NCBI RefSeq assembly: GCF_002210295.1
Contig: NZ_MWQH01000010.1
Coordinates: 62,001 to 126,000 of the forward strand
Reading direction: 5' to 3'
Source of the DNA: Fibrobacter sp. UWB5
Lineage (GTDB): Bacteria; Fibrobacterota; Fibrobacteria; Fibrobacterales; Fibrobacteraceae
Length of the DNA stretch: 64,000 nucleotides
Within the stretch, counting starts at the first letter, position 1. Each line of letters starts with the position of its first letter. Below the pieces are notes generated by a model, which saw only the letters and a list, made by a program, of their open reading frames with translations, ran no database searches and had not been told where the DNA came from. Shown piece after piece: positions 25,562-34,150 of the stretch. Position numbers and translations under genes: made by a program.

Positions 25562-26215
25562 ATGCAGGAACGCTTGGAAACATTGCGTACGGGAATCGAT
25601 GCTATCCGCAAGAGCGGAAAGCTGCCCCATTGGCGTATGGTCTATGCCGAAAACCTGCTGAATCGTGCCGGAGAATATCTGGCGGTCGATAGGCTTCCTG
25701 AAGCGAACATGGTGGCCGATAAATTGGATCGCTGGATCAAGACGCATACTCCGCGAGTCGATTCGTCTGAACGGTTTTCCGAAAATCCCATGGTTTTCTG
25801 GAATGCGGAAATGCTTTTGGGCATGTCTGCCAAATTGAAGCAGACGCTGCTTGAAAAACGCCAGCTGGTGCCTTCTACGGAACGTGAATCGACGATCCGC
25901 CGCTTGAACCTGGTGGAAGGCTGGATCCGCGAAGGCCAGCTCTTGCAGGCCCACGACGAGCTTCTGGCTCTCCGTACAGCGCTCATTGCCCGCTTAAGGC
26001 GTAGTTTTCGTGCCCGCTTGGTGGCAACCGATTTGTACCACGGCTCGGTACAGCCCGCAGGAAGCCTGGTCGGCCCGTACAACGCCTTGCATACGCTCGA
26101 AGAGACCTTCCATGTGGTGGGCGAGCGCGACCCGATTTGGATCGAAGACTTCCTCGAAATTTATAACGACTTGTTCCGTGTGGTGGAACGCCTCGTTCCT
26201 CAAGACAAAAAATAA
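25562..26215 (+). CDS. Unrecognised helical protein closing the motor operon
   Basis: Encodes 217 residues with no signal peptide or membrane helix. It is Arg/Leu/Glu-rich and helical throughout: LPHWRMVYAENLLNRAGEYL, MLLGMSAKLKQTLLEKRQLV, REGQLLQAHDELLALRTALI. A less helical stretch holds LVATDLYHGSVQPAGSLVGP. No catalytic motif is recognised. It starts 10 nt after the ZorB-like gene and is followed by a strong terminator, so it is the last gene of the unit. Confidence 0.7.
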   Translation: MQERLETLRTGIDAIRKSGKLPHWRMVYAENLLNRAGEYLAVDRLPEANMVADKLDRWIKTHTPRVDSSERFSENPMVFWNAEMLLGMSAKLKQTLLEKRQLVPSTERESTIRRLNLVEGWIREGQLLQAHDELLALRTALIARLRRSFRARLVATDLYHGSVQPAGSLVGPYNALHTLEETFHVVGERDPIWIEDFLEIYNDLFRVVERLVPQDKK

Positions 26216-26239
26216 GTCACAAAATAAGTTTGACGATAA

Positions 26240-26267
26240 AAAAGAGCTCCCGGAGGAGCTCTTTTAA
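26240..26267. terminator. Bidirectional rho-independent terminator
   Basis: AAAAGAGCTCC (26240-26250) and GGAGCTCTTTT (26255-26265) form a perfect 11-bp stem with loop CGGA. A-run and T-run flanks let it serve both the motor operon (+) and the outer-membrane gene (-) that converge here. Confidence 0.88.
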
Positions 26268-26285
26268 ATTTTGGGGTGTGAGCGA

Positions 26286-27536
26286 TTAGAAACCGATGCT
26301 CAGCTGGCCCATGTAGATTCGTTCTTCGTCCTGGCCGGTGTAGTAGCCGAGTTCTTCTGCCCAGGTAGCGAATTCGACCGTAATGAAGCGCAGGGCTTCG
26401 ATGGCGAAACCGGCAGAGGGGTAGCCGCCCTTGAAACCGCCCGAAAGGCGCAAGGCGAGGGCGCGGATTTCGTTGTTGTAGCCCGGCCATGCAAGCAAGT
26501 TCTGCTCGACTTCAAGACCCATGTTCAGGTGAGAGAATACCTTGTAGTTTTTTTCGTTGCTGAATGCGTCGGCATAGTCGCAAGCGATATTGAACTTACG
26601 GGCGTAACCGGTGTTCTTGTTGAAGAATCGGGGGCTGTAGTTGAAACCGGCGGTAAAGTTCGGCGTGATTTTGTCGCCGGCCAGTTCCTTAAAGTAGACA
26701 TCACGAAGCGATGCGCCGACTCTGAATTCACGGGTGAGCTGGTAGAGCACGCCCAAGTCGATACCGGCAGAAACGGATTTGAAGTCGAAAATGTTGTCGG
26801 TGACATCGTGGTAGCGGTCTTCAAGAGTATCTTGCAGGGCGTCGTAGTTCAAGACGTCCACGGTAATCATTTCGACCTTCTGGCGCTTGGCCATCTTGAC
26901 ACCCAAACCGACAGAGAGGTTGTTGGTGAATCCGTACGAGATACCGGCCTGAGCCACACCGTCGACGTAGAAGGTATCGATGGCGAGGAACGGAAGAATA
27001 AGGCCTCCGTCCAGGTAAGGGGCGACATTACCGTCAACCCAGATTGCACCGCCGAATCCGTGGAATGCCATTTCGGCATCCATCTTGATTTTCATGGTCA
27101 GGTACTTGTGGTCATAATTGTTCAGCTTGTGTACCAGTTCGGGGTGGGCTGCGAGAGTGTCTAGGAGCACGTTTGACTGGCTTAGACCGTTATCATTGGC
27201 GTAGTTTCTTGCGTTCTTGTAAATCTTCTGCAAGTCCTTGGCCACGTTGTAGGTCGAAAAATAGGTTTCGAACGGACCTGCGCCGCCCAAGTTCAAGCGC
27301 ATGTCGCCCAAGAAGTTGCGGGGATAGTAACCTTGTTCCGGGCGCATTTCGTAGTTGCCCAGACGGTTAATCTGGCTTAAGCCTGCGTAGTTGAAGTAGA
27401 TGGCTTCCTTGTCGTCTACAAGGGCCACATGGGCGTTACCCATGGCTTCGGCACGTAGGGAGTGGTGCGTCGGGGCCTTGGCCGCAAAAGAGGCGACTGC
27501 AAGTACAAAAATCAAGAAAAACAGAATCTTTTTCAT
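26286..27536 (-). CDS. PorV-like outer-membrane beta-barrel protein
   Basis: Encodes 416 residues with signal peptide MKKILFFLIFVLAVASFAA. The mature N-terminus, LRAEAMGNAHVALVDDKEAIYFNYAGLSQI, is the usual opening of the FadL/PorV/UPF0164 barrel class (Asn/Ala-rich plug strand, then NPAGL-like motif). Strand-like alternation continues to the C-terminal ERIYMGQLSIGF, ending in Phe. In Bacteroidota, PorV is a shuttle in type IX secretion, but I see no other type IX genes, so a general barrel role is the safer reading. It follows the lipoprotein gene by 3 nt in the same direction. Confidence 0.75.
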   Translation of the reverse strand: MKKILFFLIFVLAVASFAAKAPTHHSLRAEAMGNAHVALVDDKEAIYFNYAGLSQINRLGNYEMRPEQGYYPRNFLGDMRLNLGGAGPFETYFSTYNVAKDLQKIYKNARNYANDNGLSQSNVLLDTLAAHPELVHKLNNYDHKYLTMKIKMDAEMAFHGFGGAIWVDGNVAPYLDGGLILPFLAIDTFYVDGVAQAGISYGFTNNLSVGLGVKMAKRQKVEMITVDVLNYDALQDTLEDRYHDVTDNIFDFKSVSAGIDLGVLYQLTREFRVGASLRDVYFKELAGDKITPNFTAGFNYSPRFFNKNTGYARKFNIACDYADAFSNEKNYKVFSHLNMGLEVEQNLLAWPGYNNEIRALALRLSGGFKGGYPSAGFAIEALRFITVEFATWAEELGYYTGQDEERIYMGQLSIGF

Positions 27537-27539
27537 CGC

Positions 27540-28925
27540 TTAGTTCCTCCCTTCAAACCACTGCATAAAGCGCTGCTCGTTGTAGTTTACCCAGCATCCG
27601 CCGATGTACTTCTTTCGGAAAGCGAGATCGTAGGCAGGGGGATAATGGGTATCCTTGGCAACAGCCCTCTTGTAGGCGTCGTATTCTTCGAAGGGCAGGT
27701 TTTCCGGATTGAAAATGATTCCGGCTGCAAAGACGAAGCGGTGGTCGCCAGCGGCTACGCGGTTCTTGTATTCGGGATAGATAAACTTCCATTCGCGATC
27801 GAGTTCGCTATTGGTTTCGGAAACCGTCTTGCCGTTCATGTCGATATCAACGGTGGTGTACTTCTCGTTCGGTGCAGCCCTCTTGACCACGCGGAGGTCC
27901 TTGATGGCGGTCTTTCCGGCAGCGACATTCTTGAGAATCATGTCGTTGTCGTATTCGATTTCGTTCGTCTTGTCGCTCACGTCTTCGTCGATTTCGCCAT
28001 CGCCGTCGTTGTCTTCGCCGTCGTAGAGTTCTTCGTCGACGCATCCGTCGCCATCGTCATCGAGAATGTCGCTGTAGCCGAACTGGCCGATGATGATGTT
28101 CAAAGTCTTGGTCTGCTGGTCTTCGTTATTCTTGGCTTCTTCGGTTTCTTGGGCCAGAGCGCCACACATGCTGCTCACGGCAGAGCGCTGGGCTTCGTCC
28201 TTCAGGTTGTCAAAGCCTTGCAGGTAGCTGTCGAACATCTTGGTCATGCTTTCGGGGCTTTCTTCGCAAGTCTTGAAGACCGCGTTGAACGATTCCACGG
28301 TTTCGGCCGGGTCATTCTTGAGGTTGTTCAAAACGGAAGCCATGTCGCAAGAGTTTTCTTCGCCTTTTTTCAGGGAACAGCCATCCATACCCTTGGTCGT
28401 CTTTCTTAACACGAGCATGGTCTTCATCATCTGGAGAACCATGTAGCCTTCAGAAATCGTCTTGTAGGTTACGATGCCGTCGGTTTTTCCGCTCTTGTCT
28501 CGTTCGATAAAGGCGTCTGCAATGACGTTTACGGAATCGATGGTTGTCTGGAGTTGTCCGGCAACTTCGTCAGACATGCCCGAGAAAGGAACCTTGGAAT
28601 CGCGGCTTGAATTTACGTAGGCAAGAAGCGAAAATACGTTGGTTTCCTGGGTGCCGTTCAACATGCGGTTCAGAGTCGCCTTCATGAGTCCGAACCAGGC
28701 TTGAGAATGGTTAGAGTCGGCGGCAATGGCCTTATTGAAATAATTCTCGGCTTCGGAGTATTCGTTGCTGCGGATTTTCTTGTAGCCTTCGTAGGTGAGG
28801 GCATCCGCGTCGCCGTCCTTGATGTTAATGCTTTCAGTCGGGTTAAAGATGTTGCATCCGGCAATCCCCAAAGAAATTATAAATGCCGAAGCCCATAAAA
28901 ATTTGGATTTACGTACGTTTTTCAT
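27540..28925 (-). CDS. TPR lipoprotein with an acidic calcium-loop-like segment
   Basis: Encodes 461 residues from ATG 28925 (MKNVRKSKFLWASAFIISLG followed by IAGC lipobox); in-frame ATGs at 28940 and 28958 are alternatives. TPR motifs appear at GYKKIRSNEYSEAENYFNKA and SNHSQAWFGLMKATLNRML. Mid-protein there is DILDDDGDGCVDEELYDG and NDGDGEIDED, two EF-loop or thrombospondin-type calcium-binding-like runs. The last 130 residues contain a YPEYKNRVAAGDHRFVFAAG region. Calcium binding is inferred from the acidic spacing only. It forms a pair with the barrel gene downstream. Confidence 0.72.
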   Translation of the reverse strand: MKNVRKSKFLWASAFIISLGIAGCNIFNPTESINIKDGDADALTYEGYKKIRSNEYSEAENYFNKAIAADSNHSQAWFGLMKATLNRMLNGTQETNVFSLLAYVNSSRDSKVPFSGMSDEVAGQLQTTIDSVNVIADAFIERDKSGKTDGIVTYKTISEGYMVLQMMKTMLVLRKTTKGMDGCSLKKGEENSCDMASVLNNLKNDPAETVESFNAVFKTCEESPESMTKMFDSYLQGFDNLKDEAQRSAVSSMCGALAQETEEAKNNEDQQTKTLNIIIGQFGYSDILDDDGDGCVDEELYDGEDNDGDGEIDEDVSDKTNEIEYDNDMILKNVAAGKTAIKDLRVVKRAAPNEKYTTVDIDMNGKTVSETNSELDREWKFIYPEYKNRVAAGDHRFVFAAGIIFNPENLPFEEYDAYKRAVAKDTHYPPAYDLAFRKKYIGGCWVNYNEQRFMQWFEGRN

Positions 28926-29065
28926 GACACTTTTTCCCATTTTCCTAAAAGATAACATTATTCTTACAAAAAGACATCTATAATCTGTTTTTTGTGAGGT
29001 TTTTTGAAATTCTTTCGATAATCGCGGGTTTTTAGGGCTGTTTTTTCATAATTTGGTAAAATATC

Positions 29066-29072
29066 TATCTTT
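29066..29072 (+). promoter_or_regulatory. Probable -10 element (TATCTTT)
   Basis: TATCTTT ends 5 nt before the ATG at 29078, in the 152-nt region between divergent genes. No Shine-Dalgarno sequence lies between it and the start codon. Confidence 0.4.
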
Positions 29073-29077
29073 GTAGT

Positions 29078-29860
29078 ATGGAATCTTATCGAGAGTATTT
29101 TCCGACAAAGGCGTTTCGTGTAGCGGAAATGCGCCTTGCAACCCTTTTGAGGGCGGAAAGAGATCGCCTAGATGCGATTGCTGCATCTTTGGGGCGAGAA
29201 TCGGCGATAGGTCCGGACAATCTTCTCGAAGAACTCCCTCGAATCAAGGATTTTACGCGGGAATACCACAGGCTTTTTTCGGAGTATTTGGAAGCGGTTT
29301 TGCCGCAGCAACCGCGCCCGATCCAATGCAGGCCCGCTTGCGGAAACTGCTGCCATCATTACCCGATGTCGGTAGAACCTTTTGAGCTGGTGACATTGTA
29401 TTGCGACCTCCGGGGGCGGAATGACCTCTTGGATATCATGGAAGCTTGCCAGGTAAGGTCGTCGCTTTTCAGTAAATTTTTTGAGACGAGAAGGGCCGAA
29501 GGCGGTGTTCCTGATCAGATGGATTTGGACGATTATGCCGAAGACAAGGCCCTGCACGACTATTTTAGCGCCTGGAACCCCTGCCCGTTCTCGGACAAAA
29601 AGGGGGATTGCACGGTGTATCCGTTGCGTCCGGTGTCTTGCCGCATGTATTTTAGCGAAACGGACCCGAAGTTTTGCACCCCGGAGCATTTGCAGACGCC
29701 CGAGAACGATAGCTATATTGTTTATTTGCCGGACAGCATCGAAGATGCCGTGTACGGAATATCGGAACATTACGCCCTATTGGATTTGCCCGAAAGCTAT
29801 TTTGGCGGACTTTTGGCGGTAAACCGTTTCGAAGGCCTGATAGGCGAAAATAGAGAATGA
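29078..29860 (+). CDS. YkgJ-family cysteine cluster protein
   Basis: Encodes 260 residues, no signal peptide. Cysteines are arranged as in the YkgJ (CxxxCxxCC) family: CRPACGNCCHHYP near residue 85, then CPFSDKKGDCTVYPLRPVSC with the typical CxxY-xxRPxxCR end. Members are proposed to bind zinc or iron; biochemical function is unsettled. The stop overlaps the next start by 4 nt (ATGA), so it is translated together with the SprT-like protein. Confidence 0.85.
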   Translation: MESYREYFPTKAFRVAEMRLATLLRAERDRLDAIAASLGRESAIGPDNLLEELPRIKDFTREYHRLFSEYLEAVLPQQPRPIQCRPACGNCCHHYPMSVEPFELVTLYCDLRGRNDLLDIMEACQVRSSLFSKFFETRRAEGGVPDQMDLDDYAEDKALHDYFSAWNPCPFSDKKGDCTVYPLRPVSCRMYFSETDPKFCTPEHLQTPENDSYIVYLPDSIEDAVYGISEHYALLDLPESYFGGLLAVNRFEGLIGENRE

Positions 29861-30654
29861 ATTTGTTTGGAATGCAATTAGACCTGTTCGGGAACAATTC
29901 CGATTCTCCCGAGAAACCGGCAAAGCCGAAAGTGCCGGCTTCGGTTTCGCAGAACGGGCTGGTGCATTTCAAGTACAATTCCCAATTGAAGAAGAGTATC
30001 CGTTGTAAGGGGGGAGTGCTGTTTGGGCACCCCGAGGTGATTTTGCCTGCCTACATGAAGGATGCGGAATTTGCCCCGGCGCGTGAATTGGCGGCCGAGT
30101 GGGCGGAACATGCCATCAAACGCAAGACGGCCAAGAACAAGGCTATTATCAAGGATTTAGTCAGCCGTTTTTGGACGCTGGTGGAACAGATCCTCTCTGA
30201 TCGAGGCGATGAATCCTTGTCGAGCAAGGGCCGCCTTCCGCCCATTAAGCCGCAGGGGAAGTATCACAACTTGAATGATGTGCTTGCCGCAATCAATAGC
30301 ACTTATTTTGAAGACAAATTAACTTGCCGCATCACCTGGAGCAATCGCGTGGGCGGACTCAGTTTCCATTCGGTCCGCCAGGATCCCGTAACCGGCGAAG
30401 AATTCCATTTGATCAGCATCAGCAAGGGCTACGATGCGGCCAACTGCCCGGAATATGCCGTGGCCGGAGTCGTGTACCATGAATGCCTGCATATCGCGAT
30501 TCCGGTCGAAATCAAGAATGGCCGTCGCATTGTGCATGGCTGTAACTTTAGGCGCCGCGAACGCCAGTACATCTATTACGACGAGTGGATTAAGTGGCAT
30601 AATCAAGTTTTACCGCTTAATATCCGTAAAATGCGTCGCCACGGGGAATTGTAG
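29857..30654 (+). CDS. SprT-like zinc metallopeptidase
   Basis: Encodes 265 residues. The HExxH zinc motif is HECLHIAIP near residue 208, followed by HGCNFRRRE with a third candidate His. A SprT-like N-terminal part precedes it (LNDVLAAINSTYFEDKLTCR ITWSNRVGGLSFHS split here). Family members include SprT and the eukaryotic DNA-protein crosslink protease Spartan. No DNA-binding domain is recognisable in the first ~100 residues, which are Lys-rich. Substrate unknown. Confidence 0.75.
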   Translation: MNLFGMQLDLFGNNSDSPEKPAKPKVPASVSQNGLVHFKYNSQLKKSIRCKGGVLFGHPEVILPAYMKDAEFAPARELAAEWAEHAIKRKTAKNKAIIKDLVSRFWTLVEQILSDRGDESLSSKGRLPPIKPQGKYHNLNDVLAAINSTYFEDKLTCRITWSNRVGGLSFHSVRQDPVTGEEFHLISISKGYDAANCPEYAVAGVVYHECLHIAIPVEIKNGRRIVHGCNFRRRERQYIYYDEWIKWHNQVLPLNIRKMRRHGEL

Positions 30655-30660
30655 TTTTTC

Positions 30661-30667
30661 TATCTTT
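30661..30667 (+). promoter_or_regulatory. Probable -10 element (TATCTTT) for lysS
   Basis: TATCTTT lies 46 nt upstream of the lysS ATG (30714), leaving room for a conventional leader. The spacing differs from the leaderless-type genes. Confidence 0.35.
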
Positions 30668-30713
30668 GCATTGTTCAAAATTTCACGTGACTAAGTCACA
30701 GGATTAGATCAAT

Positions 30714-32219
30714 ATGGCAATGCAAGACATGAATGACCAGGTGCAGGCTCGCCTCGCGAAGCTTGACAAGTTCAAGGAAATGGGTGTGGAGGCTTATCCG
30801 CACAAGTTCAACCGTACGCATGATTCCAAGGTTTTGAAAGAAAATAAGGAAGCCCTGATGGCTTCTGGCGAAAGTATTGCTTTCGCTGGCCGTGTGGTTC
30901 GCTTCAACCGTAAGGGCAAAATGTGTTTTATGCACCTCAAGGACCGTTATGGCCGCTTGCAGGTGGTGGTCGCCCGTGACGAAGTGGGCGAAGAAAACTA
31001 TGAAATCGTGAAGATGACCGACCTCGGTGACTTTATTGGCGTGAACGGTACCATGTTCGAAACCCAGACGGGCGAATACTCCGTGCACGTGAAGAAGGTG
31101 ACCATGCTTTCGAAGGCTGTGCGCCCGCTTCCGGTGGCCAAGGAAAAGGTGGACGAGAACGGCAACAAGGTGGTGTTCAACGAATTTGCCGACGTGGATA
31201 CCCGTTACCGCCAGCGCTATATCGACATGGCCTTGAACGACGACGTGAAGGACGTGTTCATCAAGCGTTTCAAGATTCTGCAGGCTATCCGCGAATACCT
31301 CATCGAAAAGGGATTCATCGAAGTCGAAACTCCGACGCTCCAGCCGATTTACGGCGGCGCGAACGCCCGTCCGTTCACCACGCACCACAACGCCTGCGAC
31401 ATGACGCTCTACCTGCGCGTGGCTCCGGAACTTTACCTGAAGCGCTGCATCGTGGGCGGCATGGAAAAGGTGTTCGAGTTCAGCAAGAACTTCCGCAACG
31501 AAGGTATGGACCGCACCCATAGCCCGGAATTCACCGGCCTCGAATTCTACGAAGCCTACGCTGACTACAACGACATGATGGTGCACTTCGAAAATATCTA
31601 CGAACGCGCCTGCATTGCCGCCAACGGCACCACCAAGATTGAATACCAGGGGAAGGAAATCGACTTCAAGGCCCCGTGGCCCCGCTACAGCATGATTGAA
31701 GCCATCGAAAAGTTCGGCGGCCTGAAGGTCAACGAAATGAGCGACGACGAAATCAAGGCCAAGATGGAAGAACTCGGCGGACACCTGGATGGCGAATTCA
31801 GCCGCGGCCGCGGTATCCTCGAACTGTTCGAGCTCACCGTGGAAGACAAGCTCATCCAGCCGACCTTCATCAAGGATATGCCGACCGAAAGTACTCCGCT
31901 CTGCAAGAAGCACCGTACCATCGAAGGCCTTATCGAACAGTTCGAGCCCTACGCTAATGGCTGGGAACTGGGCAACGCCTATACCGAACTTAATGACCCC
32001 ATCCGTCAGCGTGAGCTCCTGGAAGACCAGGTGCGCCGCGGCCGCGGTGGCGAAGGCGAAACCCACCCGATGGACGAAAACTTCATGCACGCCATTGAAT
32101 CTGGCCTGCCGCCTACCGGTGGCGTGGGCTTCGGTATCGACCGCATGGTCATGCTCCTCACGAACCAGCAGACCATCCGCGACGTGCAGCTCTTCCCGCT
32201 CATGAAGCCGGAGACCTAA
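30714..32219 (+). CDS. lysS: Lysyl-tRNA synthetase, class II
   Basis: Charges tRNA-Lys with lysine. Its 501 residues match LysS (~500). An N-terminal OB-fold anticodon-binding domain (AGRVVRFNRKGKMCFMHLKD) is followed by the class II catalytic core: motif 1 around IREYLIEKGFIEVETPTLQP, motif 2 FRNEGMDRTHSPEFTGLEFY, motif 3 GGVGFGIDRMVMLLTNQQTI. It ends 6 nt before the LolC/E-like gene. Confidence 0.97.
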   Translation: MAMQDMNDQVQARLAKLDKFKEMGVEAYPHKFNRTHDSKVLKENKEALMASGESIAFAGRVVRFNRKGKMCFMHLKDRYGRLQVVVARDEVGEENYEIVKMTDLGDFIGVNGTMFETQTGEYSVHVKKVTMLSKAVRPLPVAKEKVDENGNKVVFNEFADVDTRYRQRYIDMALNDDVKDVFIKRFKILQAIREYLIEKGFIEVETPTLQPIYGGANARPFTTHHNACDMTLYLRVAPELYLKRCIVGGMEKVFEFSKNFRNEGMDRTHSPEFTGLEFYEAYADYNDMMVHFENIYERACIAANGTTKIEYQGKEIDFKAPWPRYSMIEAIEKFGGLKVNEMSDDEIKAKMEELGGHLDGEFSRGRGILELFELTVEDKLIQPTFIKDMPTESTPLCKKHRTIEGLIEQFEPYANGWELGNAYTELNDPIRQRELLEDQVRRGRGGEGETHPMDENFMHAIESGLPPTGGVGFGIDRMVMLLTNQQTIRDVQLFPLMKPET

Positions 32220-32225
32220 TTATCG

Positions 32226-33473
32226 ATGAATAAATTGGAATGGCTCATTGCCTGGCGTTACCTGGGGGCTCAACGTAAGAGTCTCTTCGTTTCGCTTATC
32301 GGCATCTTCAGTATGCTTGGTGTCTCCATCGGCGTTTTTGCGCTTGTGGTGGCCCTTGCCGCAGTAAATGGTTTCGAAGAAGAAGTCACTGCGCAGATGA
32401 TTGGTAAAGACGCTCACTTCGAAGTGATGGCTTACAATGGCGATTTCATTGCGCCTTACGACAGCCTCATTAAAGAAGTGCGCGCCCGTGATTCGCGCGT
32501 GGTCGCCTCGTCTCCGTTTATTATTTACAAGGTGGGAGTCAGTTCCAAAAAGGTAAATGACGGCATTGTCATTTACGGTATTGACACCGAAACCGCGAAG
32601 GGCGTGACCGATATCCACAAATACATCAAGTGGGGAAACTATTCGGTCGACAGTCTCGAAGACTTGAGCGGGACCTTGCGCCCGGGCATCATTCTCGGTT
32701 CGGGCCTTGCCAATAGGCTTCGTGTGGTGGTCGGCGATAAGCTGGTGCTGCAGACTTTCCAGAGCCCCGATGCCATGGTTACAAGCGGTGGCCCGAAGAT
32801 GATGATGTGCGTGGTGAGCGGCATCTTCGAAACGGGTACCTACGAATACGATGGCAACCTCGCTTACGTGGGCATTCCGGAACTCCAGAAATTGCTTGGT
32901 CTCGACGACGTGGTTACAGGCATTCAGTTCCGCCTGAATAACCATTGGCTTGCGGGCGAAGCGGTAGATAGCCTGGCCTCTTGGCTCGGTTATCCGTACT
33001 ATGCCATGGACTGGAAGACGAAAAACATCACGCTGCTCAAGTGGATGAACTACGAAAAGTTCATTGTGGCGGCGGTGATTTGCTTGATTATTCTGGTGGC
33101 TGCATTCAATATCATCAGCTCCCTGATCATGGTGGTAATCGACAAGACCAAGGAAATCGGAATCCTCCGCAGCATGGGCTTTAGCAAGGCGGGCATTATG
33201 CGCGTCTTTATGCTCATGGGCAGCTTTATTGGCGTGGGCGGTACGATTGTCGGCGGTACGATCGGCCTTGTACTTTGCAAGTTGCAAGAGGCCTACCACT
33301 TCATCAAGCTCCCGGGCGATGTCTACGTGATTCCGTACTTCCCGATTTCGGTGCATGTTGTTGATGTGATTTTGATTTTTGTAATTGGCATTGCGCTTTG
33401 CGTTCTGGCGACTTTGTTGCCGGCATGGAAGGCTAGCCGCTTGGATCCGGTGGGGGCCATTAGACATGAATAG
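32226..33473 (+). CDS. lolC: LolC/LolE-type lipoprotein-releasing ABC permease
   Basis: Encodes 415 residues with the LolCE/FtsX layout: a first membrane helix (SLIGIFSMLGVSIGVFALVV), a ~220-residue periplasmic domain, then three helices (FIVAAVICLIILVAAFNIIS; GSFIGVGGTIVGGTIGLVLC; HVVDVILIFVIGIALCVLAT). The conserved cytoplasmic loop DKTKEIGILRSMGFSKAGIM is present, and the end LDPVGAIRHE is typical of LolC/E. With LolD it extracts lipoproteins from the inner membrane to LolA. Only one permease gene is here; a homodimer (LolF-like) or a second gene elsewhere is possible. It overlaps lolD by 8 nt. Confidence 0.9.
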   Translation: MNKLEWLIAWRYLGAQRKSLFVSLIGIFSMLGVSIGVFALVVALAAVNGFEEEVTAQMIGKDAHFEVMAYNGDFIAPYDSLIKEVRARDSRVVASSPFIIYKVGVSSKKVNDGIVIYGIDTETAKGVTDIHKYIKWGNYSVDSLEDLSGTLRPGIILGSGLANRLRVVVGDKLVLQTFQSPDAMVTSGGPKMMMCVVSGIFETGTYEYDGNLAYVGIPELQKLLGLDDVVTGIQFRLNNHWLAGEAVDSLASWLGYPYYAMDWKTKNITLLKWMNYEKFIVAAVICLIILVAAFNIISSLIMVVIDKTKEIGILRSMGFSKAGIMRVFMLMGSFIGVGGTIVGGTIGLVLCKLQEAYHFIKLPGDVYVIPYFPISVHVVDVILIFVIGIALCVLATLLPAWKASRLDPVGAIRHE

Positions 33474-34137
33474 TTTGTTGCAGACTGTAGACCTCCGTCG
33501 TGAATTCTCCGAGACGGGTGAAAAGCTCGAAATCTTGAAGGGCGTGAATTTCTCCATGGAAGAAGGCGAACTCGTGGCCCTCACGGGTTCTTCGGGTTCG
33601 GGTAAGTCAACGTTCCTGAATTTGGTGGGTATGCTCGATACGCCGACGTCTGGCGAAATCCTTTTTAAGGGGAAGGCCCTTTCCAAGTTCAACGATGCAG
33701 AACGTGACCGTTACCACCGCGTGCAGGTGGGATTCGTGTTTCAGTTCCATCACCTGTTGAGCGAATTTACGGCGATTGAAAACGTTTGCGTGCCGGGCCG
33801 CATTCTCGGAACGTCTGAAAAGGAATGCAAGGAACGTGCCGCCATGCTTTTGGAAACGGTGGGCCTGAAGGACCGCCTCAAGCATTTGCCGCGTGAACTT
33901 TCCGGTGGTGAACGCCAGCGTGTGGCCATTGCCCGCGCGCTCATGAACCATCCGGACCTGGTGTTGGCCGATGAACCGAGCGGTAACTTGGACGAAGCCA
34001 ATTCCGCAATGCTGAATGAATTGATTGGTGAACTCAACGAAAAGTTTAATCAGGCTTTCCTGATTGTGACGCACGACGAAAAATTGGCTAGCTTTGCCAA
34101 AAGGCGTGTCGTGATGCACGGCGGCGTCATTCAGTAG
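33466..34137 (+). CDS. lolD: LolD-type ABC transporter ATPase
   Basis: Encodes 223 residues from ATG 33466, overlapping lolC. Walker A is GSSGSGKST, Q-loop FQFHHLLSEFTAIEN, signature LSGGERQRVAIARAL, Walker B LVLADEPSG, H-loop IVTHDE. LolD hydrolyses ATP to power lipoprotein release. Several lipoproteins in this window are plausible clients. The assignment to LolD rather than FtsE/MacB rests on the adjacent LolC/E-type permease. Confidence 0.92.
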   Translation: MNSLLQTVDLRREFSETGEKLEILKGVNFSMEEGELVALTGSSGSGKSTFLNLVGMLDTPTSGEILFKGKALSKFNDAERDRYHRVQVGFVFQFHHLLSEFTAIENVCVPGRILGTSEKECKERAAMLLETVGLKDRLKHLPRELSGGERQRVAIARALMNHPDLVLADEPSGNLDEANSAMLNELIGELNEKFNQAFLIVTHDEKLASFAKRRVVMHGGVIQ

Positions 34138-34150
34138 CTTAAGGAGAAAT

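Noticed and set aside
20749-26215. A complete Zorya antiphage system
   Set aside because: ZorA- and ZorB-like subunits are present, but no ZorC, helicase-nuclease ZorD or HNH ZorE is encoded nearby, and no mobile or defence-island genes surround it.
26286-27536. Type IX secretion component (PorV)
   Set aside because: The N-terminal barrel signature is shared by many FadL-like proteins; no other type IX genes are in the window.
30696-32090. Long minus-strand open frame opposite lysS
   Set aside because: lysS shows all class II motifs; the antisense frame reflects codon bias.
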